In this document: piece by piece, positions 45,567 through 54,630 of the stretch | Position numbering within the stretch: position 1 is the stretch's first letter | Layout: every line of letters begins with the position of its first letter | Assembly: GCF_002934265.1 (NCBI RefSeq) | Contig: NZ_PTIX01000010.1 | Coordinates: 62,001-126,000 of the forward strand | DNA from: Actinokineospora auranticolor | GTDB taxonomy: Bacteria; Actinomycetota; Actinomycetes; Mycobacteriales; Pseudonocardiaceae | DNA length: 64,000 bases | Reading direction: 5' to 3' | Made by a program: the position numbers and the translations under genes | The notes under the pieces: model-generated | Told to the model about the DNA's origin: nothing | The model's input: only the letters and a program-made list of their open reading frames with translations | Database searches by the model: none

Positions 45567-47735
45567 TCACACCAGGGTCCACGGCCGGACCTCGTTGGCC
45601 CGGTCCACCAGGGCGGAGCGGGTGTCGCGGTCGGGGGTGAGCTTGGCGAGCGCGCGGTAGGCCTGTTCGAGGCGGCGGCGCAGGGCGGTCTCCGCTTCCT
45701 CCTCGGCCGCGCCCCGGTGGTCGGTCGGGTGGTCGGCGCGGGCGGCGAGCGCGGCGCCGTGCACCTCGATGTTGAGCCGGGCGGTGCGCTCGGCGTCGAG
45801 GGTGAGCGCGTCGAGCCGGGTGGCGGCGTCCGGGAGCAGGTCCGCGCGGACCAGGGCGCGGATGGCGGCGACCTGGGCGGCGGTGTGGTGGTTGGAGCTG
45901 TCCGGGACCTGGTCGAGCACGGCGACCGCGGCCCGGTGGTCGTCCTGGGCGGCGTGGGCGCGGGCCAGGCCGAACGCGGCGCTGACGTAGGTGCGGTCGG
46001 TGTCCCAGACCCGGGCGTAGAGGGCTCGCGCGCGGGCCGGGTCGCCGGTCCGCTCCACCGCGGCGGCCAGCGCCAGTTTCGCGGCGGGTTCGCCGGGCAG
46101 CGCCGAGTAGACCGCGTCGAAGCGGTCCGCGGCGGCCGCGGGGTCGTCGGCGATGGCGGCCAGCCCGAGGTACCAGTCGGTGCGCCAGTCGTCGGGCAGC
46201 GCCTCGGCGAACTCGGCCAACACCGCGCGCGCCGCCCCGGGCTCGCCGGCCAGCACGTGCGCCTCCGCCAGGCGCAGCAACAGTTCCGGGGTGCGTTCCC
46301 CGGCGCCCAGCAGGGTCTCGACCAACCGGTCCGGGGCGACGCCCGCGAGGGTCGCGAGGAACCCCGCCGCCGGGTCGGCCGGGTCCACCAGGGGGCTGGG
46401 CAGGCAGGCGGGCACCTCCCGCCACTCGACCGCTTCCGCCGCCACCGCGCGCACCACGCCCGCGCCCGTGCCGAACACCCGGCGCTCACGGGTGAACAGC
46501 GCCGAGTTCACCCCGTACGGCTCGGCGTCGGCGCGCGACAGCGTCTCCGCGAGCACGCCGACGACCTGGTCGCGCATGTCCTCCGCCGCGGTGAAGCGGG
46601 CGCGCGGGTTCGGGTTGGCCGCGCGGCGCAGCAGCCGGACGAACGACTCCTCGCCTGCCAGGTACGGGATGTCGGCGGGCAGGCGGTGCCGGTAGGCGTC
46701 GGAGAAGCCGAGGAACGGGAACGTCAGCGCGGCCATGGTGCGGCCGAGGGTGTAGAGGTCGGAGTGCGGGGTCGGCTGGTGCTCGCCGGTCTCCACCTCG
46801 GGCGCCATGAACCCGACCGTGCCGTAGGAGGCGGTGTCGCTGTCGGCCCGCATGACGGCGCCGAGGTCGATCAGCTTGACCCGCTGCTCGACCTGCATCA
46901 CGTTGTGCTGCTTGAGGTCGCAGTACACCAGGTCGCGGCGGTGCAGGTAGCCGAGCGCGTCGAGCAGGTCGTCGGCGTAGCGCAGCACGACCGGTACCGG
47001 CAGCGGTTCCGGCTCGGCCGGGTCGACCAGCACCTGGTGCAGGGTCCGGCCCGGCAGGTACTCCATGACGATGTAGCCCGCCACGACCCCGGTGCGCGGG
47101 TCGGTGTGCTCGACGAAGTCGGAGATCTGGACGACGTTCGGGTGGTCGACGGTGACCAGGTACTGCCGTTCCCTGGTGGCCGCCGCCACCGCGTCCGGGT
47201 CGTGCGAGTTGATCAGTCCTTTGAGGACTACCCAGCGCTCGGTGCGGTCGTCGCCCAGGTGCGAGTCGCGGGCCAGGTAGATCCAGCCGAGCCCGCCGTA
47301 GGTGAGGCAGCCGAACACCTCGTAGCGCTCGACGTAGGCGTGCCGGGCCAGCGCGGGGACGTAGGAGAACGGCGTGCGGTCGCGCGGGCAGAACCCGCTG
47401 TCGAGCCCGGGCCGGTCGCCGCGCGGCTGCCCGACCGGCTCACCGCAGTTCGGGCACTTCCTGCGGTGGTATGGGACCTTGGGGTCGGTGAGCACCGCGG
47501 CGGCCGGGTTCGGCACGGCGATCGGCGGGAGCGTGACCCGGTCGACCACGGTGCGCGCGGCCCGCGTCCGGTTGCCGGTGGAACGCCCCGATGGCATGGG
47601 CTCGGTCCGCGCGGAGGCGGGCGGTGCCGCGGGCGGTGTCGCCTCGGACGCGGTCGGGGCGAAGAAGCCGCACTCGTCGCAGGACCCGTCCGGCAGGTAG
47701 GTCCCGTCGCACCCGTCCCGCACGCACGCCGTCAT
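45567..47735 (-). CDS. pknG: PknG-type Ser/Thr protein kinase
   Basis: 722-residue soluble kinase. N-terminal zinc ribbon (Cys4, Cys9, Cys19, Cys22). A rubredoxin-like metal site has Cys94/Cys97 (CPNC) but only Cys116 in the second knuckle, where the usual CxxC is C-P-R-D (Asp119). The kinase domain (about 138-400) has VVLKG (Lys172), YCDLKQHN (catalytic Asp) and IDLGA. A C-terminal TPR-like helical region follows (about 430-722). Known PknG relays amino-acid status to GarA and central nitrogen metabolism. ATG 47735 overlaps the caspase-like gene stop by 4 bp. Full length; the altered metal site is unusual. Confidence 0.93.
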   Translation of the reverse strand: MTACVRDGCDGTYLPDGSCDECGFFAPTASEATPPAAPPASARTEPMPSGRSTGNRTRAARTVVDRVTLPPIAVPNPAAAVLTDPKVPYHRRKCPNCGEPVGQPRGDRPGLDSGFCPRDRTPFSYVPALARHAYVERYEVFGCLTYGGLGWIYLARDSHLGDDRTERWVVLKGLINSHDPDAVAAATRERQYLVTVDHPNVVQISDFVEHTDPRTGVVAGYIVMEYLPGRTLHQVLVDPAEPEPLPVPVVLRYADDLLDALGYLHRRDLVYCDLKQHNVMQVEQRVKLIDLGAVMRADSDTASYGTVGFMAPEVETGEHQPTPHSDLYTLGRTMAALTFPFLGFSDAYRHRLPADIPYLAGEESFVRLLRRAANPNPRARFTAAEDMRDQVVGVLAETLSRADAEPYGVNSALFTRERRVFGTGAGVVRAVAAEAVEWREVPACLPSPLVDPADPAAGFLATLAGVAPDRLVETLLGAGERTPELLLRLAEAHVLAGEPGAARAVLAEFAEALPDDWRTDWYLGLAAIADDPAAAADRFDAVYSALPGEPAAKLALAAAVERTGDPARARALYARVWDTDRTYVSAAFGLARAHAAQDDHRAAVAVLDQVPDSSNHHTAAQVAAIRALVRADLLPDAATRLDALTLDAERTARLNIEVHGAALAARADHPTDHRGAAEEEAETALRRRLEQAYRALAKLTPDRDTRSALVDRANEVRPWTLV

Positions 47736-48865
47736 CCGCGCCTCCGCCGCACCGCGTCCTGGTAGGCCTCGACCGCCGACGCCGCCGCGGCCAGGTCGCT
47801 CGGCGCCGTCCACAGCAGCCCGTGCGCGCGCCGGTGGCACGCGACCGCGTCGGGGTCCTCGGCCACCCCGAGGCGCACCGCCATCGCCTGGTACGCGTCG
47901 AGCCGACCGCGGAGTTCGGCGCGCTGCTCCAACAGCCGGGCCGCCTCCGCGCGCAACGCGCCGAGTGCCTCCACGGCCGCGTTGGCGTCCTGGTCGATCA
48001 CCGCCAGTTCCTCGGCCACGGCCGTCCACTGCCCGGCGACGGTCCGCTCCCCCAGCGCCGCGAGCCGCCGTCGCAGGTCGTCGGCGAACCCGGGCACGAC
48101 CAACCCGTCCGACCCCGCGACCCGGATCCGGACGTCGGCGACCGACCGTGCGGTCGTCGCCTCGTCCTCGGCGACCATGGCCAGCCAGGCGTCCGCCTTG
48201 GCCAGCCGCGACCGCAGGTCCAGCACCCGCTCGGCCTGGTTGCGCAGCAGCGGCGCGGTCGCGATGCCGCCGTCGCGGACCGTCGCGCCTGCCGACCCCG
48301 CCACGACCTCGGCCAGGTCCGCCAGGGTGAGCACCGGTCCCCGGCCGGGCAGGCCGTCGCGCAGGGCGGCCACCAGCGCCGGGGTGTGCCCGGGCGCGAT
48401 GAGCACGAACGCGCCGTCGACGTCGAGCCCGGCGCCGACCAGGTGGCCCGGCAGGCCGTCGACGAGCAGCACGCGGGTCGCGGCCTGGCCGCGGCGCAGC
48501 ACCCGGCGGAGTTCGGCGCACGGCAACGCGGTCGACGACACGTACCGCGCGTCGGTGCCTGCCGTGGCCAGGTAGGGCTCGCCGCCGTCGTCCGCGCACA
48601 GCACGCGGCCCGCGTAGTGCACGAGCAACAGGTCCTCGGCCGCGGTGGCGGCCTCGTCGACGGCGTGGACGACCTGCGCGGCCGAAGACGGGTCGGTCAG
48701 CACCTCGCAGCCCGCGACACCGAGGCCGTCCGGCGAGGTGACCACGGCGCGCAACGCGGCCAGGCGAGCCGTGGCGGCGGGCAGCGGCGGCAGGGTCGCG
48801 TACCGGCCGACGCCGACCAGCACGGCCCTGGACCGCGCCGGGTCCGGTGGGGTGAGCGACCGCAC
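47732..48865 (-). CDS. Caspase-fold (C14) protein lacking catalytic residues
   Basis: 377 residues. The first 190 resemble the caspase/metacaspase fold: start SRAVLVGVGRYATLPPLPAA, the strand DLLLVHYAGRV, and VLLVDGLPGH. The catalytic His expected in a S-G-H-G motif is Arg87 (AGRV), and the Cys expected in D-C-C is Gly137 (VDGLPG), so it should not cleave peptides. The C-terminal half is a helical coiled region (residues about 200-377). It sits between glnH (6 bp) and pknG (4-bp overlap), pointing to a binding or scaffold role in this pathway (inference). Confidence 0.8.
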   Translation of the reverse strand: MRSLTPPDPARSRAVLVGVGRYATLPPLPAATARLAALRAVVTSPDGLGVAGCEVLTDPSSAAQVVHAVDEAATAAEDLLLVHYAGRVLCADDGGEPYLATAGTDARYVSSTALPCAELRRVLRRGQAATRVLLVDGLPGHLVGAGLDVDGAFVLIAPGHTPALVAALRDGLPGRGPVLTLADLAEVVAGSAGATVRDGGIATAPLLRNQAERVLDLRSRLAKADAWLAMVAEDEATTARSVADVRIRVAGSDGLVVPGFADDLRRRLAALGERTVAGQWTAVAEELAVIDQDANAAVEALGALRAEAARLLEQRAELRGRLDAYQAMAVRLGVAEDPDAVACHRRAHGLLWTAPSDLAAAASAVEAYQDAVRRRRG

Positions 48866-48871
48866 GGCCGA

Positions 48872-49885
48872 TCACCCACCCTCGTAGTCGGCGGGCGGCA
48901 TCCGCCGCGTGGTCGCCTGCCCGAACCACTTGCGGTACAGGGCGTCCATCTCGCCGCGGCGCATCCGCTCCAGCACGGCGTTGACCACGCGCAGCAGGTC
49001 CTCGTCCTGTCGGGCGACGGCGACGGCGGCCACGTCGACGTCGTCGACGAACCCGGGGAAGATCTCGGTGTTCGGGTCCTGGTCGTGGAAGCCCTCGAGG
49101 ATCACGTCGTCGGTGGACACCGCCTCGACCTGGTGGCGCTGCAACTGGACCAGGCAGTCGGTGGTGTCCACGGCGGGTACGGCGATGCCGCCGCGCTGGG
49201 TGATCCGGTCGATGTTGATCGTGCCCGCGCCGGAGCAGACCCGCTTGCCCGCCACGCCCTGGCGCGGGTCCCACACGCCGTCGGTGCCGCGCCAGGTGAG
49301 CAGGCCCTGCCGGGTTTCCAGGTACGGCACGGAGAACCGGGCGCCGTAGGTGTCCACGCGCTGGCAGGTGACGCTGGCGTCGGCGACGATCATGTCCACG
49401 GTGGCCACGGTGGTCGCGGACGGCGCCCGGTGGTTCTCGTCGGTGTCCAGCGCGATGAACCGGTCCCTGGTGGGCATGGCGATGTACTGGATCTGCGCCC
49501 GGACCTGGCCGGGGTCGCGGTCGGGCCAGATCGCGCGGGCGATCTCGAAGGCGATGTCGGCCTCCAGCCCGGACACCTCGCCGGTCTGCAGGTTGCGCGA
49601 GCTGAGCCTGCCCGCGGTCTGGCTGACCCCGACCCGCAGCCCGCGGGCGCGGATCTCGGCGACGGTGGTGCCGCTCGGGATCCCGGTCAGCTCGGTGCCG
49701 GTCGGGCGGATGGTCTTGGTCGTGCCGCGGCAGGGCTCCGGGGCGGGCGCGGGGGCCGCCGAGGTGAGCGTCGGCATCTGCGGTTCCGGCGCGGTCGGCC
49801 GGGGCAGCGCGGCCCTCGGCGCCACGGCGCAAGCGCTCGCGGCGAGCGCGCACAGCAGCGCCGCCAGTCGGCGCGCGGCCGTCAC
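48872..49885 (-). CDS. glnH: GlnH-type amino-acid-binding lipoprotein
   Basis: 337 residues. Lipobox LAASAC with Cys19. A Pro-rich stretch (about 25-50) precedes a family 3 solute-binding domain: LRVGVSQTAG, GLEADIAFEIARAIW, VDMIVADASVT, GKRVCSGAGT and VDTTDCLVQLQ. In mycobacteria GlnH binds Asp, Glu and Asn and signals through GlnX to PknG. GTG 49885 overlaps the glnX stop by 4 bp. No importer permease is encoded beside it, which favours sensing over transport. Confidence 0.9.
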   Translation of the reverse strand: MTAARRLAALLCALAASACAVAPRAALPRPTAPEPQMPTLTSAAPAPAPEPCRGTTKTIRPTGTELTGIPSGTTVAEIRARGLRVGVSQTAGRLSSRNLQTGEVSGLEADIAFEIARAIWPDRDPGQVRAQIQYIAMPTRDRFIALDTDENHRAPSATTVATVDMIVADASVTCQRVDTYGARFSVPYLETRQGLLTWRGTDGVWDPRQGVAGKRVCSGAGTINIDRITQRGGIAVPAVDTTDCLVQLQRHQVEAVSTDDVILEGFHDQDPNTEIFPGFVDDVDVAAVAVARQDEDLLRVVNAVLERMRRGEMDALYRKWFGQATTRRMPPADYEGG

Positions 49886-51240
49886 CGGTACTCCGCGATC
49901 CGGGGCCACAGGCCCGCCACCCCGGCCAGCGCGGCCAGGGCCATCAGCACGACGACCCCGGCGCCGGTGCCGGACACCGCGGTGCGGGCGTCCAGGATGG
50001 ACCCGTCGACGTCGGCGCCCGCCTGCGCGATGACCGCGTCCAGGGTCTCCTTGAGCTCCTCGTGCGCGGTGATGTCGGCGGCGATCTCGCCGTAGCCGGG
50101 CCGGTCGGGGGAGAAGTCGCGCTCGATCGAGCGGCGCCAGTCGGTCACGGTGCGCGCGGCGCCCTCCAGGGTGCGGGCGGTGCCCGCGTCGAGGTCGCCG
50201 CCGCGCACCTGGTTGAGCTTGTTGTCGATGGCGTCGAGCTTGGCGGTCAGCGTCACCGTGTCCCCGATCAACGGGAAGATCAGCGCGCGGGCCTCGTCGC
50301 CGTCGAGGCCGCGGGCCTCCGCGCGGACCTCGGTGAGCGGTTCGAGCAGCCGCGCCGACCGCTGCGCGCTGGCCGTGGCGTGCGCGGCGGCCACGGTCGA
50401 GGCGATGAGCAGCCAGCCGAAGGCGACGGCGGTGAGCGCGGTGGCCGCGACCATGCCCGCGTTGAACCGCCTGCGGGTGCGGCGGGCCAGGAACCGCTGG
50501 CACCACAGCAGCACGGCCAGCACCAGCAGGCCGACGGTGGTGGCGAACCACGGGAAGTCGTTGACCCCCGACGGCGGTTCGGCGTCGCGCAGCCGCTTGG
50601 CGATCTCCAGCATGGTGCCGCGCACCATCAGCGACGCCTCGTTGAGGTACGACGTGCCGACGGGGTCGACGCGACTGGTGTAGACCCACCCGGACTCGAC
50701 CATGCCGGTGTAGATCGGCAGCAGGCTCGACAGCACCGCCAGCGCCTCGGACGGGGTGAGCGCCGCGGTCGCGAGCTGACCGCGGAAACCCTGGCTGGTC
50801 AGCTGGTTGAGCCGGGTCACCGGGGTCACCTCGGGGACGACCTTGGCCGCGTAGTCCAGCGCGGCGGTGGCGGCGACGACGTCGTCGCGGAAGGCCTGCC
50901 GCTGCACCGCGACCCGCTCGCCGGTGACCAGCACGACGGAGAACGCGGTGGCGTCGGCGTCGGCCAGCGCCCGGTAGACCTCGCCCGCCGCGGTGTTGAG
51001 GCCGCCGCGCCGGTAGGCCATGTCGTCGAGCAGGTCGGCGCGGTCGTGGGCGCTCAGCGCCCCGGTCAGGCCCGCGACCACGGCGCAGACCAGCACGCCC
51101 ACCACCACCAGGGTCAGTTTGCCCTCGGTCCGCCGGAAGTGGGCGGCGACCGCGGACCGCCACGACGACACGCGCGTTCGTCTCCCCTCCCGCCCGGGTT
51201 CCCGGGCGACCACCCTCGCCCCGGGTGATCGCTCGGTCAC
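49882..51240 (-). CDS. glnX: GlnX-type membrane sensor
   Basis: 452 residues. Four predicted membrane helices: about 41-63, 231-248, 262-283 and 427-446. Extracytoplasmic helical sensor domains lie between helices 1-2 (about 64-230) and 3-4 (about 284-426). It matches the mycobacterial GlnX layout that couples GlnH to PknG. GTG 51240. First gene of a seven-gene, tightly spaced operon (glnX-glnH-caspase-like-pknG-PP2C-vWA-FHA). The promoter should lie in the 51241-51479 gap, where no gene is seen. Confidence 0.88.
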   Translation of the reverse strand: MTERSPGARVVAREPGREGRRTRVSSWRSAVAAHFRRTEGKLTLVVVGVLVCAVVAGLTGALSAHDRADLLDDMAYRRGGLNTAAGEVYRALADADATAFSVVLVTGERVAVQRQAFRDDVVAATAALDYAAKVVPEVTPVTRLNQLTSQGFRGQLATAALTPSEALAVLSSLLPIYTGMVESGWVYTSRVDPVGTSYLNEASLMVRGTMLEIAKRLRDAEPPSGVNDFPWFATTVGLLVLAVLLWCQRFLARRTRRRFNAGMVAATALTAVAFGWLLIASTVAAAHATASAQRSARLLEPLTEVRAEARGLDGDEARALIFPLIGDTVTLTAKLDAIDNKLNQVRGGDLDAGTARTLEGAARTVTDWRRSIERDFSPDRPGYGEIAADITAHEELKETLDAVIAQAGADVDGSILDARTAVSGTGAGVVVLMALAALAGVAGLWPRIAEYR

Positions 51241-51409
51241 GGCGACGGTGTTATCCGAACACGCCGGTGATCACCCTTTCGGACGCTTCGGCGGAAAAGG
51301 CGATTTCCCGCTATTGGCCTCTGCAAATAGCGGACGGGCCGCGCCGAAAGGACGACCGGGGCACGGACGGGGTTGATCGACATTCTCGCGGAATTGTCCG
51401 GCGAACGGC

Positions 51410-51462
51410 CGAACGGCCGGTCCCGCCCGCGCCCGGTGGGCGGAAGTGGAACCGGCCGTTCG
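51410..51462 (-). terminator. Nested hairpin downstream of lsr2
   Basis: CGAACGGCCGGT (51410-51421) pairs perfectly with ACCGGCCGTTCG (51451-51462), and an inner stem pairs CCGCCC (51423-51428) with GGGCGG (51438-51443). It lies 18 bp past the lsr2 stop and separates lsr2 from glnX. Confidence 0.6.
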
Positions 51463-51479
51463 CCGGGTAGTGCGCGAGC

Positions 51480-51905
51480 TCAGCCCGAGAAGCTGGCTTT
51501 CTTCACCTTCGGGGCGCGCCGCGGCTTGGCCGGGGCGGGCTCCGGCTCGGGCTCCGGCACGGCGTGCGCGGCCTCGAACGCCTCGACCACGGCCGAGGGG
51601 ATCCGGCCGCGCTCGGAGATGTCGTGGCCGTTGCGCCGCGCCCAGTCCCGGATCGCCTTGGTCTGCTCCTTGCTGCGGCCCTCCGGCCGGGCACCCGCCG
51701 GGAGCACGGGCCGCTTGATCCGGCCGCCGGTGCGCCGCGCGGCGGCCACGAAATCGGCCAGCTCGTCGCGCAACCGCTGGGCGTTGGTCTCGGTCAGGTC
51801 GATCTCGTACTGCACGCCGTCCAGGCTGAACTCGACCGAGCGGATGTCATCGCTGGTGGAACCGTCGAGGTCGTCGTAGAGCTGGACGATGGTCTTCTGA
51901 GCCAT
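51480..51905 (-). CDS. lsr2: Lsr2 nucleoid-associated protein (H-NS analogue)
   Basis: 141 residues. The N-terminal dimerisation region (MAQKTIVQLYDDLDG... EIDLTETNAQRLRDELADFV) and the C-terminal DNA-binding domain (IRDWARRNGHDISERGRIP) with the R-G-R minor-groove clamp are complete. A middle basic linker and an acidic/Pro-rich tail (PEPEPEPAPAKPRRAPKVKK) extend it beyond the usual 110 or so residues. Lsr2 silences AT-rich, foreign DNA. ATG 51905 has GAGGT upstream. Stands alone. Confidence 0.95.
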   Translation of the reverse strand: MAQKTIVQLYDDLDGSTSDDIRSVEFSLDGVQYEIDLTETNAQRLRDELADFVAAARRTGGRIKRPVLPAGARPEGRSKEQTKAIRDWARRNGHDISERGRIPSAVVEAFEAAHAVPEPEPEPAPAKPRRAPKVKKASFSG

Positions 51906-52063
51906 GCGGCACCTCATTGCACAACGGGTTGCTGTTTGCTGGTTGGCGTGGAAGTTAGCAGCCCGAAGCACCGCGCGCGGAGCGACCCGGCCACGTGTCC
52001 ACAGCGGATCCGAAAAAGAACGCCGCGGCGACCGCGGCGAATCGGCTCCGATGTGGACCCGGG

Positions 52064-53167
52064 TCAGGCCGAGCGCCTGCCCGTCACGCCCACCGGCCAC
52101 CAGTACCGCCGCACCGGCTCGAACCCGCTGTGCTCGAACCAGCGCTCCACCTCCGCGGTGGTGTAGGTGTCGCGGTGACGGGGGGAGAGCACGTCGAACC
52201 AGGTCAGGGTGAGCTCGTCGTAGGCGCGGCGGCGGGTGAGGATGCGCGCGTGGGTGCTGCGGGCGGCGAGCCCGCGCACCCCCGGCAGGGCCGCGACCGC
52301 GTTGAGCGCGCGGACCCCGACCAGGGTCGGGAACGACAGCGCCCGGCACACCCGGTACACCGTGCGGTGCGACCAGCGGTGCAGGCCGAGGGGCCGCAGC
52401 AGGTCGCGCACCAGCACCAGCGGGCTCAGCTTGCGCTGGTACACCCAGACGAACAGCTCGCCGCCCGTGCGGACCAGCCTGGTCAGCGCGGCGAAGGCGA
52501 TCTCGGTGGCGCCGGTGTGGTGGATGACCCCGTTGCACCACAACCGGTCGACGCTCTGCTCCCGCACCGGCAGGGCGAACACGCTGGCCCGGACCACGTG
52601 CAGGTTCGGCAGGTCCCGGGCGGCGCGGGCGACCTCGGCGATGGCCGGGTTGACGTCCACGGCCAGGAAGGTGGTGCCGGGGTGGCGGCGGGCGAGTTCC
52701 ACGGTGAGCTTGCCGCTGCCGCAGCCGATGTCGGCGACGACCAGGCCCGCGAGCGGGTCGGGGGGCAGCGTGGCGGTCTTGGCGGCCGCCCCGCCGACCG
52801 CCTTGCCCGCGGCCTCGCCGACCGGCTTGGCGGCGGCCCCGGTGGACCGGTTGGTCTCCGGCCGGACACCGAAGACGTCGTGGAACTGGGCCACGTCCTC
52901 GTCGATGGTGCGGCCGAAGACGGTGTCGGACTCGAAGCCGCCGTCGTGGAAGGTCTGCCACTCGAAGCCGAAGCTGGCCGCGACGTGGCTCTCGCGCTCC
53001 CGCGCCGAGAGCAGCTGCGGCACCCCGTCGGCGATCGGGTACTCCAGCGCGCAATCCACACACAGCAGCGCCCCGGAGGTGACCTCAGCGGGCACGTCGT
53101 CGCGGGTCAGCCGCAACTTTCCCCCGCACGACGGGCAGACCAGCATTTCGATGAGACAGGTACGCAC
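52064..53167 (-). CDS. SAM-dependent methyltransferase with N-terminal zinc ribbon
   Basis: 367 residues from GTG 53167 (VRTCLIEMLVC), chosen because GAGGGGG lies upstream; ATG 53188 is possible. The N-terminal Trm112-like ribbon has C-P-S-C and C-V-D-C. The methyltransferase fold has VVADIGCGSGKLTVELA, AVDVNPA and GVIHHTG. An Ala/Lys/Gly-rich insertion (about 113-142) splits the two parts. A helical C-terminal extension (about 260-340) is typical of methyltransferases in glycan or secondary-metabolite loci. Acceptor unknown. Divergent from the PcaL gene. Confidence 0.82.
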   Translation of the reverse strand: MRTCLIEMLVCPSCGGKLRLTRDDVPAEVTSGALLCVDCALEYPIADGVPQLLSARERESHVAASFGFEWQTFHDGGFESDTVFGRTIDEDVAQFHDVFGVRPETNRSTGAAAKPVGEAAGKAVGGAAAKTATLPPDPLAGLVVADIGCGSGKLTVELARRHPGTTFLAVDVNPAIAEVARAARDLPNLHVVRASVFALPVREQSVDRLWCNGVIHHTGATEIAFAALTRLVRTGGELFVWVYQRKLSPLVLVRDLLRPLGLHRWSHRTVYRVCRALSFPTLVGVRALNAVAALPGVRGLAARSTHARILTRRRAYDELTLTWFDVLSPRHRDTYTTAEVERWFEHSGFEPVRRYWWPVGVTGRRSA

Positions 53168-53471
53168 AACGACCCCCTCGAAAACCATTGCGGGACAAGG
53201 GGTCCGTACACCGGTCGCCCCCGTTCGCCCCACGGGTGAGCTACGCCTTGGCATCCGTATCGCGTACGTACCGGCATCGTGTCACCACGCTGCGCGACAC
53301 CACCCGATAGGAGCACCCGACCGGTCCACTCCCCCGGCCGATCGGACGCGGCGGCTGGGGCGCACGGCGTCAGCAGGATCACGTCCCGGCGGGCGCGCCG
53401 CGGCCGCCCCGGCGGGTGAGGATGGTGCACCGGCCGCCGCGGTCGGGGCGGGACCGATCGGGAGGCAACGG
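53168..53471. other. Divergent intergenic region, nothing recognised
   Basis: About 300 bp between the methyltransferase and PcaL genes. It must hold both promoters. No clear palindromic operator, repeat or small gene was seen. Confidence 0.5.
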
Positions 53472-54566
53472 GTGATCGTCAACCACGAGGTGCGGGGGCG
53501 CGGGCCGGTGGCGGTCGTGCTGGCGGGGTCTGTGGGGACCGACCTCTCGCTGTGGGACGCGCAGGTCGACCCGCTGGTTGACGCCGGGTACCGGGTGATC
53601 CGCTACGACCACCGCGGCCACGGCTCCTCCCCGGTGCCCCCCGGCCCCTACCGGCTCGCGGACATCGCGGGGGACGTGCTCGCGCTGCTCGACCACCTCG
53701 GGGTGCGCACGGCGTCGGTGGTCGGGGTGTCCCTCGGCGGGATGGTCGGCATGTGGCTCGGCACCCACGCCCCGGAGCGCGTGCAGAACCTGGTGCTGTG
53801 CTGCACGTCCGCGGACCTGGGCCCGTCGGCGAACTGGCAGACCCGCGCCGACCTGGTGCGCGCGGAGGGCATGGCGTCGGTCGTCGACCAGACGATGGGG
53901 CGGTGGGTGACGGCGGGCTACGGCGACGACAGCGCACTGCGGGAGATGCTGCTGCGGGTGCCCGCGGAGGGGTACGCGGGGTGCTGCGAGGCGATCGGGT
54001 CGATGGACCTGGTCGGCGGACTGGGGCGGATCGCGGCGCCGACGCTGGTGGTGTCGGGGGCGCAGGACCCGGCGACCCCGCCGGAGCAGGGCGCGCGGAT
54101 CGCGGCGGCGATCCCGGGGGCGCGGCAGGCGGTGGTCCAGGGGGCCGCGCACCTGGGGGTGCTGGAGAAGCCCGAGGAGTTCACCCGGCTGATCCTGTCG
54201 GGGCTACCCCCGGCCACCGGCGACGCGATGCGGCGGTCGGTGTTGGGGGATGTGCACGTGGATCGGACGCGGGTGACGGAGTTCAACCGGCCGTTCCAGG
54301 AGTACATCACGGACTCGGTGTGGGGTTCGGTGTGGACTCGACCCGGCCTGGACCGCCGCACTCGTAGCGCGATCACGTTGGCGGTGCTGACTTCGCTGCG
54401 CGCGCACGATGAATTGACGATGCACGTGCGGGCCGCGCTGCGGCACGGGTTGAGCCGGGAGGAGATCGCGGAGGTGTTGCTGCACACGGGAGCCTATGTG
54501 GGCGTCCCGGCGGCCAACGCCGCTTTCGCTGCCGCGCAACGGGTTTTCGACGAGGACGACGCCTAG
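53472..54566 (+). CDS. pcaL: Fused 3-oxoadipate enol-lactonase / 4-carboxymuconolactone decarboxylase
   Basis: 364-residue fusion. Residues about 1-245 are an alpha/beta hydrolase (PcaD): nucleophile Ser in GVSLGG, Asp in SGAQDPATPP and His in GAAHLGV. Residues about 258-364 are the AhpD-like decarboxylase (PcaC) with RPFQEYITDSVWG, the conserved AVLTSLRAHDELTMH and VLLHTGAYVGVPAANAAF. It catalyses two consecutive steps of the beta-ketoadipate (protocatechuate) pathway. GTG 53472 follows GGAGG. The other pca genes are not in this window, which is unusual. A hairpin terminator follows. Confidence 0.92.
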   Translation: MIVNHEVRGRGPVAVVLAGSVGTDLSLWDAQVDPLVDAGYRVIRYDHRGHGSSPVPPGPYRLADIAGDVLALLDHLGVRTASVVGVSLGGMVGMWLGTHAPERVQNLVLCCTSADLGPSANWQTRADLVRAEGMASVVDQTMGRWVTAGYGDDSALREMLLRVPAEGYAGCCEAIGSMDLVGGLGRIAAPTLVVSGAQDPATPPEQGARIAAAIPGARQAVVQGAAHLGVLEKPEEFTRLILSGLPPATGDAMRRSVLGDVHVDRTRVTEFNRPFQEYITDSVWGSVWTRPGLDRRTRSAITLAVLTSLRAHDELTMHVRAALRHGLSREEIAEVLLHTGAYVGVPAANAAFAAAQRVFDEDDA

Positions 54567-54575
54567 ATCCACAAA

Positions 54576-54604
54576 GGACGCGGCCGGATGGTACGGCCGC
54601 GTCC
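54576..54604. terminator. Bidirectional terminator between pcaL and the TenA-like gene
   Basis: GGACGCGGCCG (54576-54586) pairs perfectly with CGGCCGCGTCC (54594-54604) over a 7-base loop, between convergent genes. Confidence 0.75.
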
Positions 54605-54630
54605 CGGGAAGTGCTTGTCGGAGGGGCCGT

